This document shows positions 57,631-64,000 of a DNA stretch of 64,000 nt, in pieces (position 1 is the stretch's first letter; each line of letters opens with the position of its first letter). The position numbers and the translations under genes are program-made. The notes beneath the pieces were generated by a model that was not told where the DNA came from, searched no databases, and saw only the letters and a program-made list of their open reading frames with translations. The stretch is taken from positions 1,736,001 through 1,800,000 of the forward strand of contig NZ_CP067112.1 of the NCBI RefSeq assembly GCF_016615815.1. The letters are read 5' to 3'. Source of the stretch: Luteimonas sp. MC1572 (lineage in GTDB: Bacteria; Pseudomonadota; Gammaproteobacteria; Xanthomonadales; Xanthomonadaceae).

Positions 57631-58185
57631 TTGAGCACCTACCGCCTCGCCATCATCGTCGGCAGCAACCGTCGCGAATCTATCAACCGCAAGCTCGCCG
57701 AAGCCATGGCGCGGCTGCTGCCCGCCAACTTCGAAGTCAGCTATCCGCGCATCGACGACCTGCCCATGTACAACATGGACCTCGAAGGCGGGCGCCCCGC
57801 GTCGGTGACGCGCTTCACCGACGAAGTCGCCGCCGCCGATGCCGTCGCCGTCGTCATGCCGGAACACAACCGTTCGCTCCCGGCGGTGCTGAAGAACGCG
57901 ATCGACTGGGGCTCCAAGCCGATGGACGCCAACGTCTGGCGCGGCAAGGCCACCTCGATCACCGGCACCACGCCGGGCGCGATCGGCACCGCGGTCGGCC
58001 AGCAGCACCTGCGCCAGATCCTCGGCATCCTCGGCGCCGTGGTCCAGGGCGGCGAGGCCTACATCCAGTTCAAGCCCGACCTCATCGGCGCCGACGGCGA
58101 CTTCACCGATCCGGGCACGCGCGCCTTCCTGCAGGCCTACGTGGACGGTTTCGTCGACCTGGTCACGCGACTCGCCAAGCGCTGA
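57631..58185 (+). CDS. NADPH-dependent FMN reductase
   Basis: The 184-residue flavodoxin-like protein has the FMN phosphate loop 'IVGSNRRESINRKLAEAM' and the 'VMPEHNRSLPAVLKNAIDW' motif of the NADPH-dependent FMN reductase family. This family includes SsuE, ArsH-like proteins and quinone or chromate reductases. It reduces FMN or quinones with NAD(P)H. The start is a TTG with AGGA seven bases upstream; a longer in-frame extension lacks support. A long GC-rich hairpin follows the stop. Confidence 0.88.
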   Translation: MSTYRLAIIVGSNRRESINRKLAEAMARLLPANFEVSYPRIDDLPMYNMDLEGGRPASVTRFTDEVAAADAVAVVMPEHNRSLPAVLKNAIDWGSKPMDANVWRGKATSITGTTPGAIGTAVGQQHLRQILGILGAVVQGGEAYIQFKPDLIGADGDFTDPGTRAFLQAYVDGFVDLVTRLAKR

Positions 58186-58191
58186 ACCGCA

Positions 58192-58230
58192 GCGGCAGGC
58201 ACGGGCCGTTCAGGGCCCCGTGCCTGCCGC
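58192..58230 (+). terminator. Long hairpin after the flavin reductase gene
   Basis: A perfect 14-bp stem (58192-58205 with 58217-58230) with an 11-base loop begins six bases after the flavin reductase stop codon. No T run follows. It is the strongest hairpin in this part of the window and probably ends the transcript. A TAAGAT hexamer (58235-58240), which may be the -10 of the next gene, lies directly after it. Confidence 0.5.
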
Positions 58231-58342
58231 CTGCTAAGATGCCGGCATCGGCCAACCTGCGCCGCACGCGCGTCCCGCGCGACTCCCGGTCGCCCGCCTC
58301 GCTCCCTCACGCGTCACCGCTCCGCTCCCGGAGCGACGCCCC

Positions 58343-59032
58343 ATGGATGCGCCCGTGCCCGGATACCTCACACGCAATCTCGTGACCCACGTCGATGGCG
58401 TGGCATTCCAGCTGCGCGTGCTCAGCGACCTCCAGCAATACGCCGATCCCGACGGCCATGCCGACGCGCTCGGCATTTCCTCCGCGCAATGGAGCCTGTT
58501 CGGCCACCTCTGGCCGGCCGGCCGCCTGCTGGCAGGCGCCATGCAGCATGTCGACATCGCCGGCCGTCGCATCCTCGAGCTCGGCTGCGGCATAGGCCTG
58601 GCGAGCCTGGTGCTGCAACGTCGCGGCGCCGATGTGGTCGCCTCCGACATCCACCCGCTGGCCGATGCGTTCCTGGCCTACAACGCCGCGCTGAACGCCC
58701 TGCCCGCCGTGCACTACCGTCACATGCGCTGGGATGAGCCGCTGCCGTCGCTCGGCATGTTCGACCTGATCATCGCCAGTGACGTGCTCTACGAGCGCGG
58801 CCACGCCACGCTGCTGTCCGAAGTGGTCGCGCGGCACACGCTCCCCGAGGCCGAAGTGATCGTCAGCGATGCCGGCCGCGGCCACGGTGCCGCGTTTACC
58901 CGCGCGCTCGGCGCGCTCGGATTCCTGCCCACGGCCGGCGACGAACCTGCCGCCACCGGGGACGGGGACGGCACGCCCGGCTGTCGCCTGCTGCATTTCC
59001 GGCGCACCCTCGCGTCGCGGCGCGCCGCATGA
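58343..59032 (+). CDS. Class I SAM-dependent methyltransferase, Methyltransf_16-like
   Basis: The 229-residue protein has 'RILELGCGIGLASLVLQRRG' (SAM motif I), an acidic motif II and 'IASDVLYERGHATLL'. That pattern belongs to the lysine-methyltransferase-like family 16, which methylates proteins. The 110-base leader after the reductase hairpin has a TAAGAT -10-like element. Its stop overlaps the YkgJ gene by four bases (ATGA), so the two are translated together. Confidence 0.82.
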   Translation: MDAPVPGYLTRNLVTHVDGVAFQLRVLSDLQQYADPDGHADALGISSAQWSLFGHLWPAGRLLAGAMQHVDIAGRRILELGCGIGLASLVLQRRGADVVASDIHPLADAFLAYNAALNALPAVHYRHMRWDEPLPSLGMFDLIIASDVLYERGHATLLSEVVARHTLPEAEVIVSDAGRGHGAAFTRALGALGFLPTAGDEPAATGDGDGTPGCRLLHFRRTLASRRAA

Positions 59033-59334
59033 GCGCGCGCGACGACGACTGTGCCCGCTGCGACGCGGTCTGCTGCCGCCTGACGGTCGTGCTGCAGCCG
59101 GAAGACCGCATACCCGCCTACCTCACCGCCACTACCAGCGCTGGCCTGCACGTGATGGCCCGCGACGAGGAAGGCTGGTGCGTGGCCGTGGATCCCGCGC
59201 ACATGCATTGCTCGATCTACGAAACGCGACCGGAGGTGTGCCGTCGCTTCGTCATGGGCGCCCCGTACTGCAGCGCGATCCGCGAGGATTACAGTGCGAG
59301 CAGGGCGCAGGGCATTCCCCTGGTCATGTACTGA
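59029..59334 (+). CDS. YkgJ family Cys-cluster protein
   Basis: The 101-residue protein has the YkgJ-type zinc or iron-sulfur-type cysteine cluster C8, C11, C15, C16 at the N-terminus and further Cys in 'HMHCSIYETRPEVCRRF'. The family's function is not established. Its ATG overlaps the end of the methyltransferase gene. A small paralog-family gene follows 14 bases downstream. Confidence 0.88.
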   Translation: MSARDDDCARCDAVCCRLTVVLQPEDRIPAYLTATTSAGLHVMARDEEGWCVAVDPAHMHCSIYETRPEVCRRFVMGAPYCSAIREDYSASRAQGIPLVMY

Positions 59335-59348
59335 AACCGGAGCCACGC

Positions 59349-59612
59349 ATGTCCAGCAAGCCACCACCTTCTTCCAGCTCGGCCACCAGCCGCATCTTCG
59401 CCGTCGGCAAGACGCCGAAGGCGGGCGATCGCGGCGCCAGCATGACGCGCGAGCGCATCGCGTCCGACATGGCCGAATTCCACGCCACCGGCGGGCACAT
59501 CGAAGTGCTTGGCACGACCCGCCTGCTCACGCGCATCGGCGGCGATGCCGCCCCGGCCGCCGTCGTGGCCGACCCGCCCGCCGTGAAGCCCCCGCGCCGC
59601 GGCAAGGCCTGA
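59349..59612 (+). CDS. Small basic protein, paralog of 62603-62902
   Basis: The 87-residue protein starts 'MSSKPPPSSSSATSRIFAVG' and contains 'DMAEFHATGGHIEVLGTTRL', shared with the second copy at 62603-62902. The C-terminus ends in basic residues (Pro-Pro-Arg-Arg-Gly-Lys). The shared HxxGGxIEVLGTT core suggests a small DNA- or RNA-binding domain of unknown function. It lies 14 bases after the YkgJ gene. Confidence 0.7.
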   Translation: MSSKPPPSSSSATSRIFAVGKTPKAGDRGASMTRERIASDMAEFHATGGHIEVLGTTRLLTRIGGDAAPAAVVADPPAVKPPRRGKA

Positions 59613-59635
59613 GCGCGCCGCCGGCGCCTGCGGTG

Positions 59636-59641
59636 TATAAC
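59636..59641 (+). promoter_or_regulatory. -10 element of the peroxiredoxin gene
   Basis: TATAAC (five of six bases) lies 31 bases before the peroxiredoxin ATG in the 59-base gap. A TG pair directly precedes it, one base closer than a true extended -10. No -35 is visible. Confidence 0.4.
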
Positions 59642-59671
59642 GCAGGTCCCCACATCTTCAGGAGCGGCGCA

Positions 59672-60220
59672 ATGAACGCATTGTCCAGGCTGGCTGCCTT
59701 TGCACTCGCGGCCACCGTGCTGCTGGCCGCGCCGTCGATGGCCGCGCTCAAGGCTGGTGATCCGGCCCCCGACTTCACCGCGCCGGCATTCATGGCCGGC
59801 GAGCCGTTCACCTTCAAGCTGGCCGATGCGCTGCGCAAGGGCCCGGTGGTCGTGTACTTCTTCCCGGCCGCGCGCACACCCGGCTGCAACCTGGAGGCAA
59901 GCCTGTTCTCGAAGGCGATCGATCGTTTCGCGGCGCACCACGCCACGGTGATCGGCGTCACCGCCGGCAATATCGAGCAGCTGGCGGGTTTCTCGGCGGA
60001 CACTGAAACCTGCGCCGGCAAGTTCCCGGTTGCCGCCGACCAGGGCGCGGTGATCGCCGCGAAGTACGACGCCGTGATGGACAGCAGGCCGGACATGTCC
60101 AGCCGCACGTCCTATGTGATCTCAAAATCCGGCGAGATCGTCCACGCCTACTCGGACTCCAACCCGAACCGGCACGTTGCGGAGACGCTGGCGGCGGTGG
60201 CCGCGCTCGACGGCAGGTAG
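59672..60220 (+). CDS. Exported BCP-type peroxiredoxin
   Basis: The 182-residue thioredoxin-fold peroxiredoxin reduces hydroperoxides. It has a Sec signal peptide (about 1-24, ending 'PSMAALKAG'), the peroxidatic C72 in 'FFPAARTPGCNLEA' and a second Cys C114 in 'DTETCAGKFPVAAD', so it is a two-Cys enzyme. It belongs to the BCP/AhpC-TSA type and acts in the periplasm. A GGAG ribosome binding site precedes the ATG. Confidence 0.88.
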   Translation: MNALSRLAAFALAATVLLAAPSMAALKAGDPAPDFTAPAFMAGEPFTFKLADALRKGPVVVYFFPAARTPGCNLEASLFSKAIDRFAAHHATVIGVTAGNIEQLAGFSADTETCAGKFPVAADQGAVIAAKYDAVMDSRPDMSSRTSYVISKSGEIVHAYSDSNPNRHVAETLAAVAALDGR

Positions 60221-60271
60221 CCGCACGCGCCAGGGCTTACACTGTCGGGAATCCCAGCAAAAGGAAATCCC

Positions 60272-60439
60272 TTGGCCAAGCCAAACTATTCGTTCGAAAA
60301 GCGCCAGCGCGAGCTGGCGAAGAAGAAAGCCCAGGACGAGAAGGACGCCCGCAAGCGCGCCGCGCGCGAGGCGGCCAAGCCGCAGGCGCCGGACGCCCCG
60401 GAGCAGTCTGCGGAAGACGCACCGCCCGAGTCGACCTGA
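60272..60439 (+). CDS. Conserved small basic protein (55 aa)
   Basis: A TTG start with AAGGA upstream opens a 55-residue protein rich in Lys, Arg, Ala and Glu, beginning 'MAKPNYSFEKRQRELAKKKA' and ending in an acidic Pro/Ala tail. Small proteins with this opening are common in Xanthomonadaceae; I recall the pattern but no function. It follows the peroxiredoxin gene after 51 bases, with TACACT (60238-60243) as a possible weak -10. Confidence 0.62.
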   Translation: MAKPNYSFEKRQRELAKKKAQDEKDARKRAAREAAKPQAPDAPEQSAEDAPPEST

Positions 60440-60454
60440 GGCGAGCGATCCCGG

Positions 60455-61411
60455 TCAGTCGAGGCTGCTGCCATCCCGCTCGCGCAGCCAGTTGTGGGCG
60501 CGGGTAGCTGCGATCGCACCGTGGCCCATGGCCACGCTGATCTGGTCGAGGCCATCGACGATGTCACCGACGCAGTAGAGCCCCGGGACCTGCGTCCCGA
60601 ACGGTGAACGCACGTCGGTGCTGCCGTTCTCGTCGACCTCCAGCCCCAGCATCACCGCAAGCTCGGTACGCTGGCGGCAACCCAGCGCCGGGTAGACCAC
60701 GTCGAACGCCAGGGGCGATTCGACGCCTTCGACATGGATGTCGAAGCGGCCCGGTGAGGGGTCATACCGCACCACGGGCCGGTCCACGATGGTGATCCCG
60801 GCGGCGGCGAGCTGCGTGCGCTCGTCATCGGTGAGTTCGTCGTACCTGCGCGGCAGCAGGGTGATGTCGTCGCTGAACGTGCGCAGGAACAGCGCTTCCG
60901 CCGCGCCCTGCCCGTCGCAGCCGATCACCGCCACGCGGTGGCCGATGTGCTCGTAGCCGTCGCAGACCGGGCAATAGCGCAGCACCCCGGCCGCGATCGC
61001 AGCCTCGTGGACATCATCCGGCAGCGGGATCTGCTCCAGGCGCAGCCCGGTCGCGAGCACCAGCGTGCGTGCGTGAAGGGACCGGCCGTCCTTCAGTGCC
61101 AGCGTGAATCCCTGCCCCCGGCCTTCGCCCTGGTGCCCGGCCGCCACGACCTCGGCCTCGAGGACCTCGGCACCGTAGCGTTCGGCATGCGCCTGCATGC
61201 GCTGCAGCAGTTCGGGACCGGCTACGCCGTCGGGAAATCCCGGTGCATTGTGGGTCCGCGGAATGCGCGCGGCGCGCGAGCGTCCGTCATGCACCACGAG
61301 CACGCGGCGCCGGAAGCGCGCCAGGTACAGCGCAGCCGACCATCCCGACGGCCCCGCCCCCACGACGATGCAATCCCACGGCGCCTCCACCTGCGAGTCC
61401 GGGCGACTCAA
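60455..61411 (-). CDS. Thioredoxin-reductase-like flavoprotein
   Basis: The 318-residue protein has the TrxB-like FAD fold 'IVVGAGPSGWSAALYLARF', the redox-active disulfide 'RYCPVCDGYEH' and a C-terminal 'GLYCVGDIVDGLDQISVAMG'. It may reduce a thioredoxin-like partner or work as an NADPH-dependent disulfide reductase. I use a TTG start overlapping the dienelactone hydrolase stop as TTGA; a GTG 21 bases later is also possible. Confidence 0.8.
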   Translation of the reverse strand: MSRPDSQVEAPWDCIVVGAGPSGWSAALYLARFRRRVLVVHDGRSRAARIPRTHNAPGFPDGVAGPELLQRMQAHAERYGAEVLEAEVVAAGHQGEGRGQGFTLALKDGRSLHARTLVLATGLRLEQIPLPDDVHEAAIAAGVLRYCPVCDGYEHIGHRVAVIGCDGQGAAEALFLRTFSDDITLLPRRYDELTDDERTQLAAAGITIVDRPVVRYDPSPGRFDIHVEGVESPLAFDVVYPALGCRQRTELAVMLGLEVDENGSTDVRSPFGTQVPGLYCVGDIVDGLDQISVAMGHGAIAATRAHNWLRERDGSSLD

Positions 61412-62310
61412 GCGGCCTGCCGCAGCGTGCGCTGGAACAAGGCCAGCATCCGCGCCCACGCCTCTCTGGCAGCCGCTTCATCGTAGCGGGGCGTGGTGTC
61501 GTTGTTGAAGCCGTGCTGGGTGCCGGGGGGCTGGTAGAGCGCATGGCGCACGTTGGCCGCCTTCAGCGCTTGCTCGTATGCCGGCCACGCGGCGTTGATC
61601 CGCTCGTCCTCGGAGGCAAGCACGACCAGCAACTCGGCGCGGATCTTCGGAACGTCCTCCAGCGCCGGCGCACTGCCATAGAACGGCACGGCGGCGGCGA
61701 GCTCCGGCAGCTGCGTCGCCAGGTAGTTGGCCATGCCGCCGCCGTAACAGAAGCCGACCACGCCGATCCGGCCGTTGCCACCCTCGATGCCATCGAGAAG
61801 CTTCGCCGCGGCAATGAAGTCCTGGCGCGTCTTCGCCTGGTCAAGGCCCTGGAACAGCGCGCGCGCGGCGTCCTCGTCGCCGGGATAGCCGCCAAGCGGA
61901 AACAGCGCGTCCGGCGCGAACGCGATATACCCCGCCAGCGCCAGGCGCCGGGCGACGTCCTCGATGTGCGGGTTGAGCCCGCGGTTCTCGTGCACCACCA
62001 ACACGGCGGGCAGCGGTCCTGCGGCACCCGCCGGGCGCACCAGATAGCCGCGGGCGCGGCCATAGCCCTGCGGTGAATCGAACTCGAGAAGGCGCGCGGC
62101 GAGCCGGGCGTCGTCGGGCTTGACCTGCTGCGCCAGGGCGAACTGCGGCGCCAGCGCCGCGAGCAGGCCAGCCGCCGTGGTGGCGCCCGCAGTGAAGCGC
62201 GCGGCGCCAGCCAGGAACGCGCGGCGGTCGATGTCGCCATGCACGTAGCGGTCGAACAGCCCGAGTACGGCGGGATGGAAGTCGGCTGCGGTCTTGCGCG
62301 GAGCGGACAT
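61408..62310 (-). CDS. Tat-exported dienelactone hydrolase family protein
   Basis: The 300-residue alpha/beta hydrolase has the dienelactone hydrolase triad C188 in 'GFCYGGGMANYLA', D235 in 'LLVVLASEDERIN' and H266 in 'PPGTQHGFNN'. Before it, RR at 29-30 in 'DIDRRAFLAGAARFT' marks a twin-arginine signal, followed by a hydrophobic stretch to about residue 60. It therefore probably works in the periplasm. The natural substrate is unknown. It is coupled to the thioredoxin-reductase-like gene downstream. Confidence 0.88.
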   Translation of the reverse strand: MSAPRKTAADFHPAVLGLFDRYVHGDIDRRAFLAGAARFTAGATTAAGLLAALAPQFALAQQVKPDDARLAARLLEFDSPQGYGRARGYLVRPAGAAGPLPAVLVVHENRGLNPHIEDVARRLALAGYIAFAPDALFPLGGYPGDEDAARALFQGLDQAKTRQDFIAAAKLLDGIEGGNGRIGVVGFCYGGGMANYLATQLPELAAAVPFYGSAPALEDVPKIRAELLVVLASEDERINAAWPAYEQALKAANVRHALYQPPGTQHGFNNDTTPRYDEAAAREAWARMLALFQRTLRQAA

Positions 62311-62602
62311 GGCGGTCTCCGGTGTTGGCGATGGCCACCGCATGCTAACAAGCGCGCGCGCAAACAGATGTCTGCGCTGGAAGCGGTCCCGCAAAGTGGC
62401 CGACGCAACGGCGACAGCCACCTCGCACCCCGCGAATTACCAGCAAGCCACGTTCAAACACTGCACGTTGGCCGAACTTCGGCGGCGTAACTGGCGGTTT
62501 CCCACCAGTTATCGTATAATGCCGCTCCTTCCGCCGCCGCCACTCCTCACGGGGCGTGGCCGCACGTCTGCACCACGCGGACCCACCAGCACGAGGAGAC
62601 GC
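62311..62602. other. Intergenic region with TATAAT promoter and operator-like palindrome
   Basis: This 292-base region between divergent genes holds no protein gene. It includes the TATAAT-containing promoter at 62489-62520, and the rest shows no clear signal. The leader from the promoter to the ATG of the small basic protein gene is about 80 bases long. Confidence 0.5.
62489..62520 (+). promoter_or_regulatory. Promoter with operator-like palindrome
   Basis: The perfect -10 TATAAT (62515-62520) is preceded by the inverted repeat AACTGG-N10-CCAGTT (62489-62510), which occupies the spacer and -35 region where a repressor could bind. The -35 (TGGCGG) is poor. It probably drives the small basic protein gene at 62603. 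Confidence 0.5.
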
Positions 62603-62902
62603 ATGTCCAGCAAGCCCACCCCGACCGCAGTCAAGCCAACGACCCCTTCACGCGTGTTCGCCGCCAGCTCCCGCGGTGCACAGAACGCCAGCCTCAGCAG
62701 CGACACCATCGCGGCCGATATCGCGGCCTTCAAGACCCACGGGGGCCGCATCGAGGTCCTCGGCACCACCCCGCTCCGCACGCAGGCCCAGGGCCCGGCG
62801 TTCCGCTCCAAGAGCACTACTGCCAAGAGCGCCGCCAAGAGCACGCCGAAGCGCGCCGCGGCCGCGGCCGCGCCTTCCGCCACCAAGAAATCGGCCGGCT
62901 GA
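62603..62902 (+). CDS. Small basic protein, paralog of 59349-59612
   Basis: The 99-residue protein starts 'MSSKPTPTAVKPTTPSRVFA' and contains 'DIAAFKTHGGRIEVLGTTPL', closely matching the paralog at 59349-59612. A Lys/Ala-rich C-terminal tail suggests DNA or RNA binding, as in histone-like tails. A GAGGAG site lies nine bases upstream of the ATG. It is convergent with the RIO kinase gene and ends 21 bases from it. Confidence 0.78.
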   Translation: MSSKPTPTAVKPTTPSRVFAASSRGAQNASLSSDTIAADIAAFKTHGGRIEVLGTTPLRTQAQGPAFRSKSTTAKSAAKSTPKRAAAAAAPSATKKSAG

Positions 62903-62923
62903 CGGCCGAGCGCCCGCGCCGGG

Positions 62924-63781
62924 TCAGTCGACTTCGGCGGCCGCCTCGCGACCCTGCTGGCGGATCAGGGCTTCCTCGCGCGCGTCGTTGATCGCCTCGC
63001 GCACGCTGTCCAGGTCGGCAACGCGCTCATCGTGCACGAAGGTGCCGGTGAGCACGGAGTCCGGCTGCAACTCGCCGGCCTCGAACAGCGCCCACATCTC
63101 CTCGCCGTACCAGGTATCCAGCAGCTCGGGCGCCCAGTGGCCCAGGCCCGCGGTGAGGTTGTTGACGTCGCGCAGCAGCATGGTGCGCGCGGCATTGTTG
63201 CCGCCCGCACTGACCACCTGCGGGAAGTCGATGACCACCGGGCCGTCCGGGCCGACCAGCACGTTGTACGGCGACAGGTCGCCGTGGATCAGCCCGCAGC
63301 ACAGCATCAGCACCACCTGGCGCACGAGCACCGCGTGGTAGGCGCGCGCCTGCTCCGCGGTGAGCTCGACCTCGCCCAGCCGTGACGCCACGAATCCGTC
63401 GGCGTCGGTGACCATTTCCATGACCAGCACGCCATGGTGGAAGCCGTGCGGCTCGGGGACGCGCACGCCGGCGTCGCGCAGCTGGTACAGCGCATCGACC
63501 TCGGTGTTCTTCCACGCCTCTTCCTGCTGCCGGCGGCCGTAGCGGGAAGCCTTGCCGATCGCGCGCGCCTCGCGGCTGCCGCGCACCTTGCGTCCTTCCT
63601 GGTACTGCACGCGCTGCTGGAAGCTGCGCTGCGCCATGTCCTTGTAGACCTTCGCGCAGCGCAGTTCGCCGCCGGCGCGCACCACGTACACCGCTGCCTC
63701 CTTGCCGCTCTTGAGGGGGCGCACGACCTCGTCGATGACGCCGTCGTCTATCAGCGCCTGCAGCGGGGCTGGGGTTCTCAT
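62924..63781 (-). CDS. RIO-type protein kinase
   Basis: The 285-residue protein has the RIO1-like fold of the bacterial subgroup. Visible residues are K44 in 'RCAKVYKD', H166 and D168 with N173 in 'IHGDLSPYNVLVG', and D185 in 'VVIDFPQ', where the usual DFG is DFP. It probably phosphorylates proteins, but bacterial substrates are unknown. It is convergent with the small basic protein gene. The 77 bases upstream show only a GAGAAT hexamer. Confidence 0.9.
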   Translation of the reverse strand: MRTPAPLQALIDDGVIDEVVRPLKSGKEAAVYVVRAGGELRCAKVYKDMAQRSFQQRVQYQEGRKVRGSREARAIGKASRYGRRQQEEAWKNTEVDALYQLRDAGVRVPEPHGFHHGVLVMEMVTDADGFVASRLGEVELTAEQARAYHAVLVRQVVLMLCCGLIHGDLSPYNVLVGPDGPVVIDFPQVVSAGGNNAARTMLLRDVNNLTAGLGHWAPELLDTWYGEEMWALFEAGELQPDSVLTGTFVHDERVADLDSVREAINDAREEALIRQQGREAAAEVD

Positions 63782-63858
63782 TCAGTTCCTGGGGACGTGG
63801 CGCGGGATGGCGCCGAAGCCGGCCATTCTCGCATTACCCGGTCGCCGGCCATGAACGC

Positions 63859-64000
63859 CTACCAGACCAGGTCGTCGGGCACCTTGAAGCGGCCGTACCA
63901 GTCATCGTCGGCGGCATCGGATTGCGGCGGCGCGCTACGCGCATGGTCCAGCGCGATCATCGCGGGATCACGGGCTTCGACCTTCTCCGCGGCGGCGCGC
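63859..64000 (-). CDS. DUF2058 (YaiL-type) protein, C-terminal part
   Basis: Only the last 46 codons are in the window. They end with Asp-Trp-Tyr-Gly-Arg-Phe-Lys-Val-Pro-Asp-Asp-Leu-Val-Trp, and I remember the E. coli YaiL C-terminus, with its 'FKVPDDLMW' end, as almost identical. The preceding 'MIALDHARSAPPQSDAA' also fits. DUF2058 proteins have a Lys-rich N-terminus and probably bind nucleic acids. The gene begins beyond 64000. Confidence 0.72.
   Translation of the reverse strand, partial: RAAAEKVEARDPAMIALDHARSAPPQSDAADDDWYGRFKVPDDLVW

Overview
The window is a high-GC chromosome segment, with stop-to-start overlaps between most genes. Protein sequences and gene order point to a gammaproteobacterium of the Lysobacterales (Xanthomonadaceae), for example a Luteimonas- or Lysobacter-like organism. 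The supporting orders are the fimV-truA-trpFBA-accD block, secG-tRNA-Leu-nuoA to nuoN, and an initiator tRNA in front of rimP. I see no insertion sequence, phage gene, CRISPR array, rRNA gene or plasmid function. Taxonomy and functions are read from sequence and family knowledge; no search was run.

Region 1 (1-31 kb, almost all minus strand) is core metabolism. In transcription order it runs prmB, a glycan-type methyltransferase, aroC, a 2-hydroxyacid dehydrogenase, asd, fimV, truA, trpF, trpB, trpA, accD, glmM, a 2-oxoglutarate/Fe(II) oxygenase, tpiA, secG, tRNA-Leu(GAG) and the complete 14-gene respiratory complex I operon nuoA to nuoN. It ends with tRNA-fMet and the start of rimP.

Region 2 (31-38.7 kb) carries a SCO-type copper chaperone, psd (phosphatidylserine decarboxylase), a DEAD-box helicase of the DeaD type, trhO, an HI0933-type flavoprotein and several small envelope proteins.

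Region 3 (38.7-43.7 kb, minus strand) is the most interesting part. A tightly coupled run encodes a spermidine-synthase-like protein, an HD-domain protein, a GNAT acetyltransferase, a borosin-type peptide backbone N-methyltransferase and a 92-residue protein that looks like its separate precursor peptide. A membrane diguanylate cyclase follows 26 bases later. I read the methyltransferase and small protein as a split borosin RiPP locus, comparable to SonM/SonA of Shewanella.

Region 4 (43.9-64 kb) is a mosaic of short operons on both strands. It holds an Arg/Gln-rich secreted repeat protein, a DksA/TraR-type zinc finger, a small Cys-tailed protein near an FNR/ANR-like box, and a large propeller-GGDEF sensor. 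It also holds a BON-MscS channel and a second MscS-like protein, a second HI0933-family flavoprotein, YjdM, AzlCD, a flavin reductase, a peroxiredoxin, a Tat-exported dienelactone hydrolase and a thioredoxin-reductase-like protein. A RIO-type kinase, two paralogous small basic proteins and the C-terminus of a DUF2058 (YaiL) protein complete it.

Gaps longer than about 150 bases are described as separate entries or in the neighbouring gene entries.
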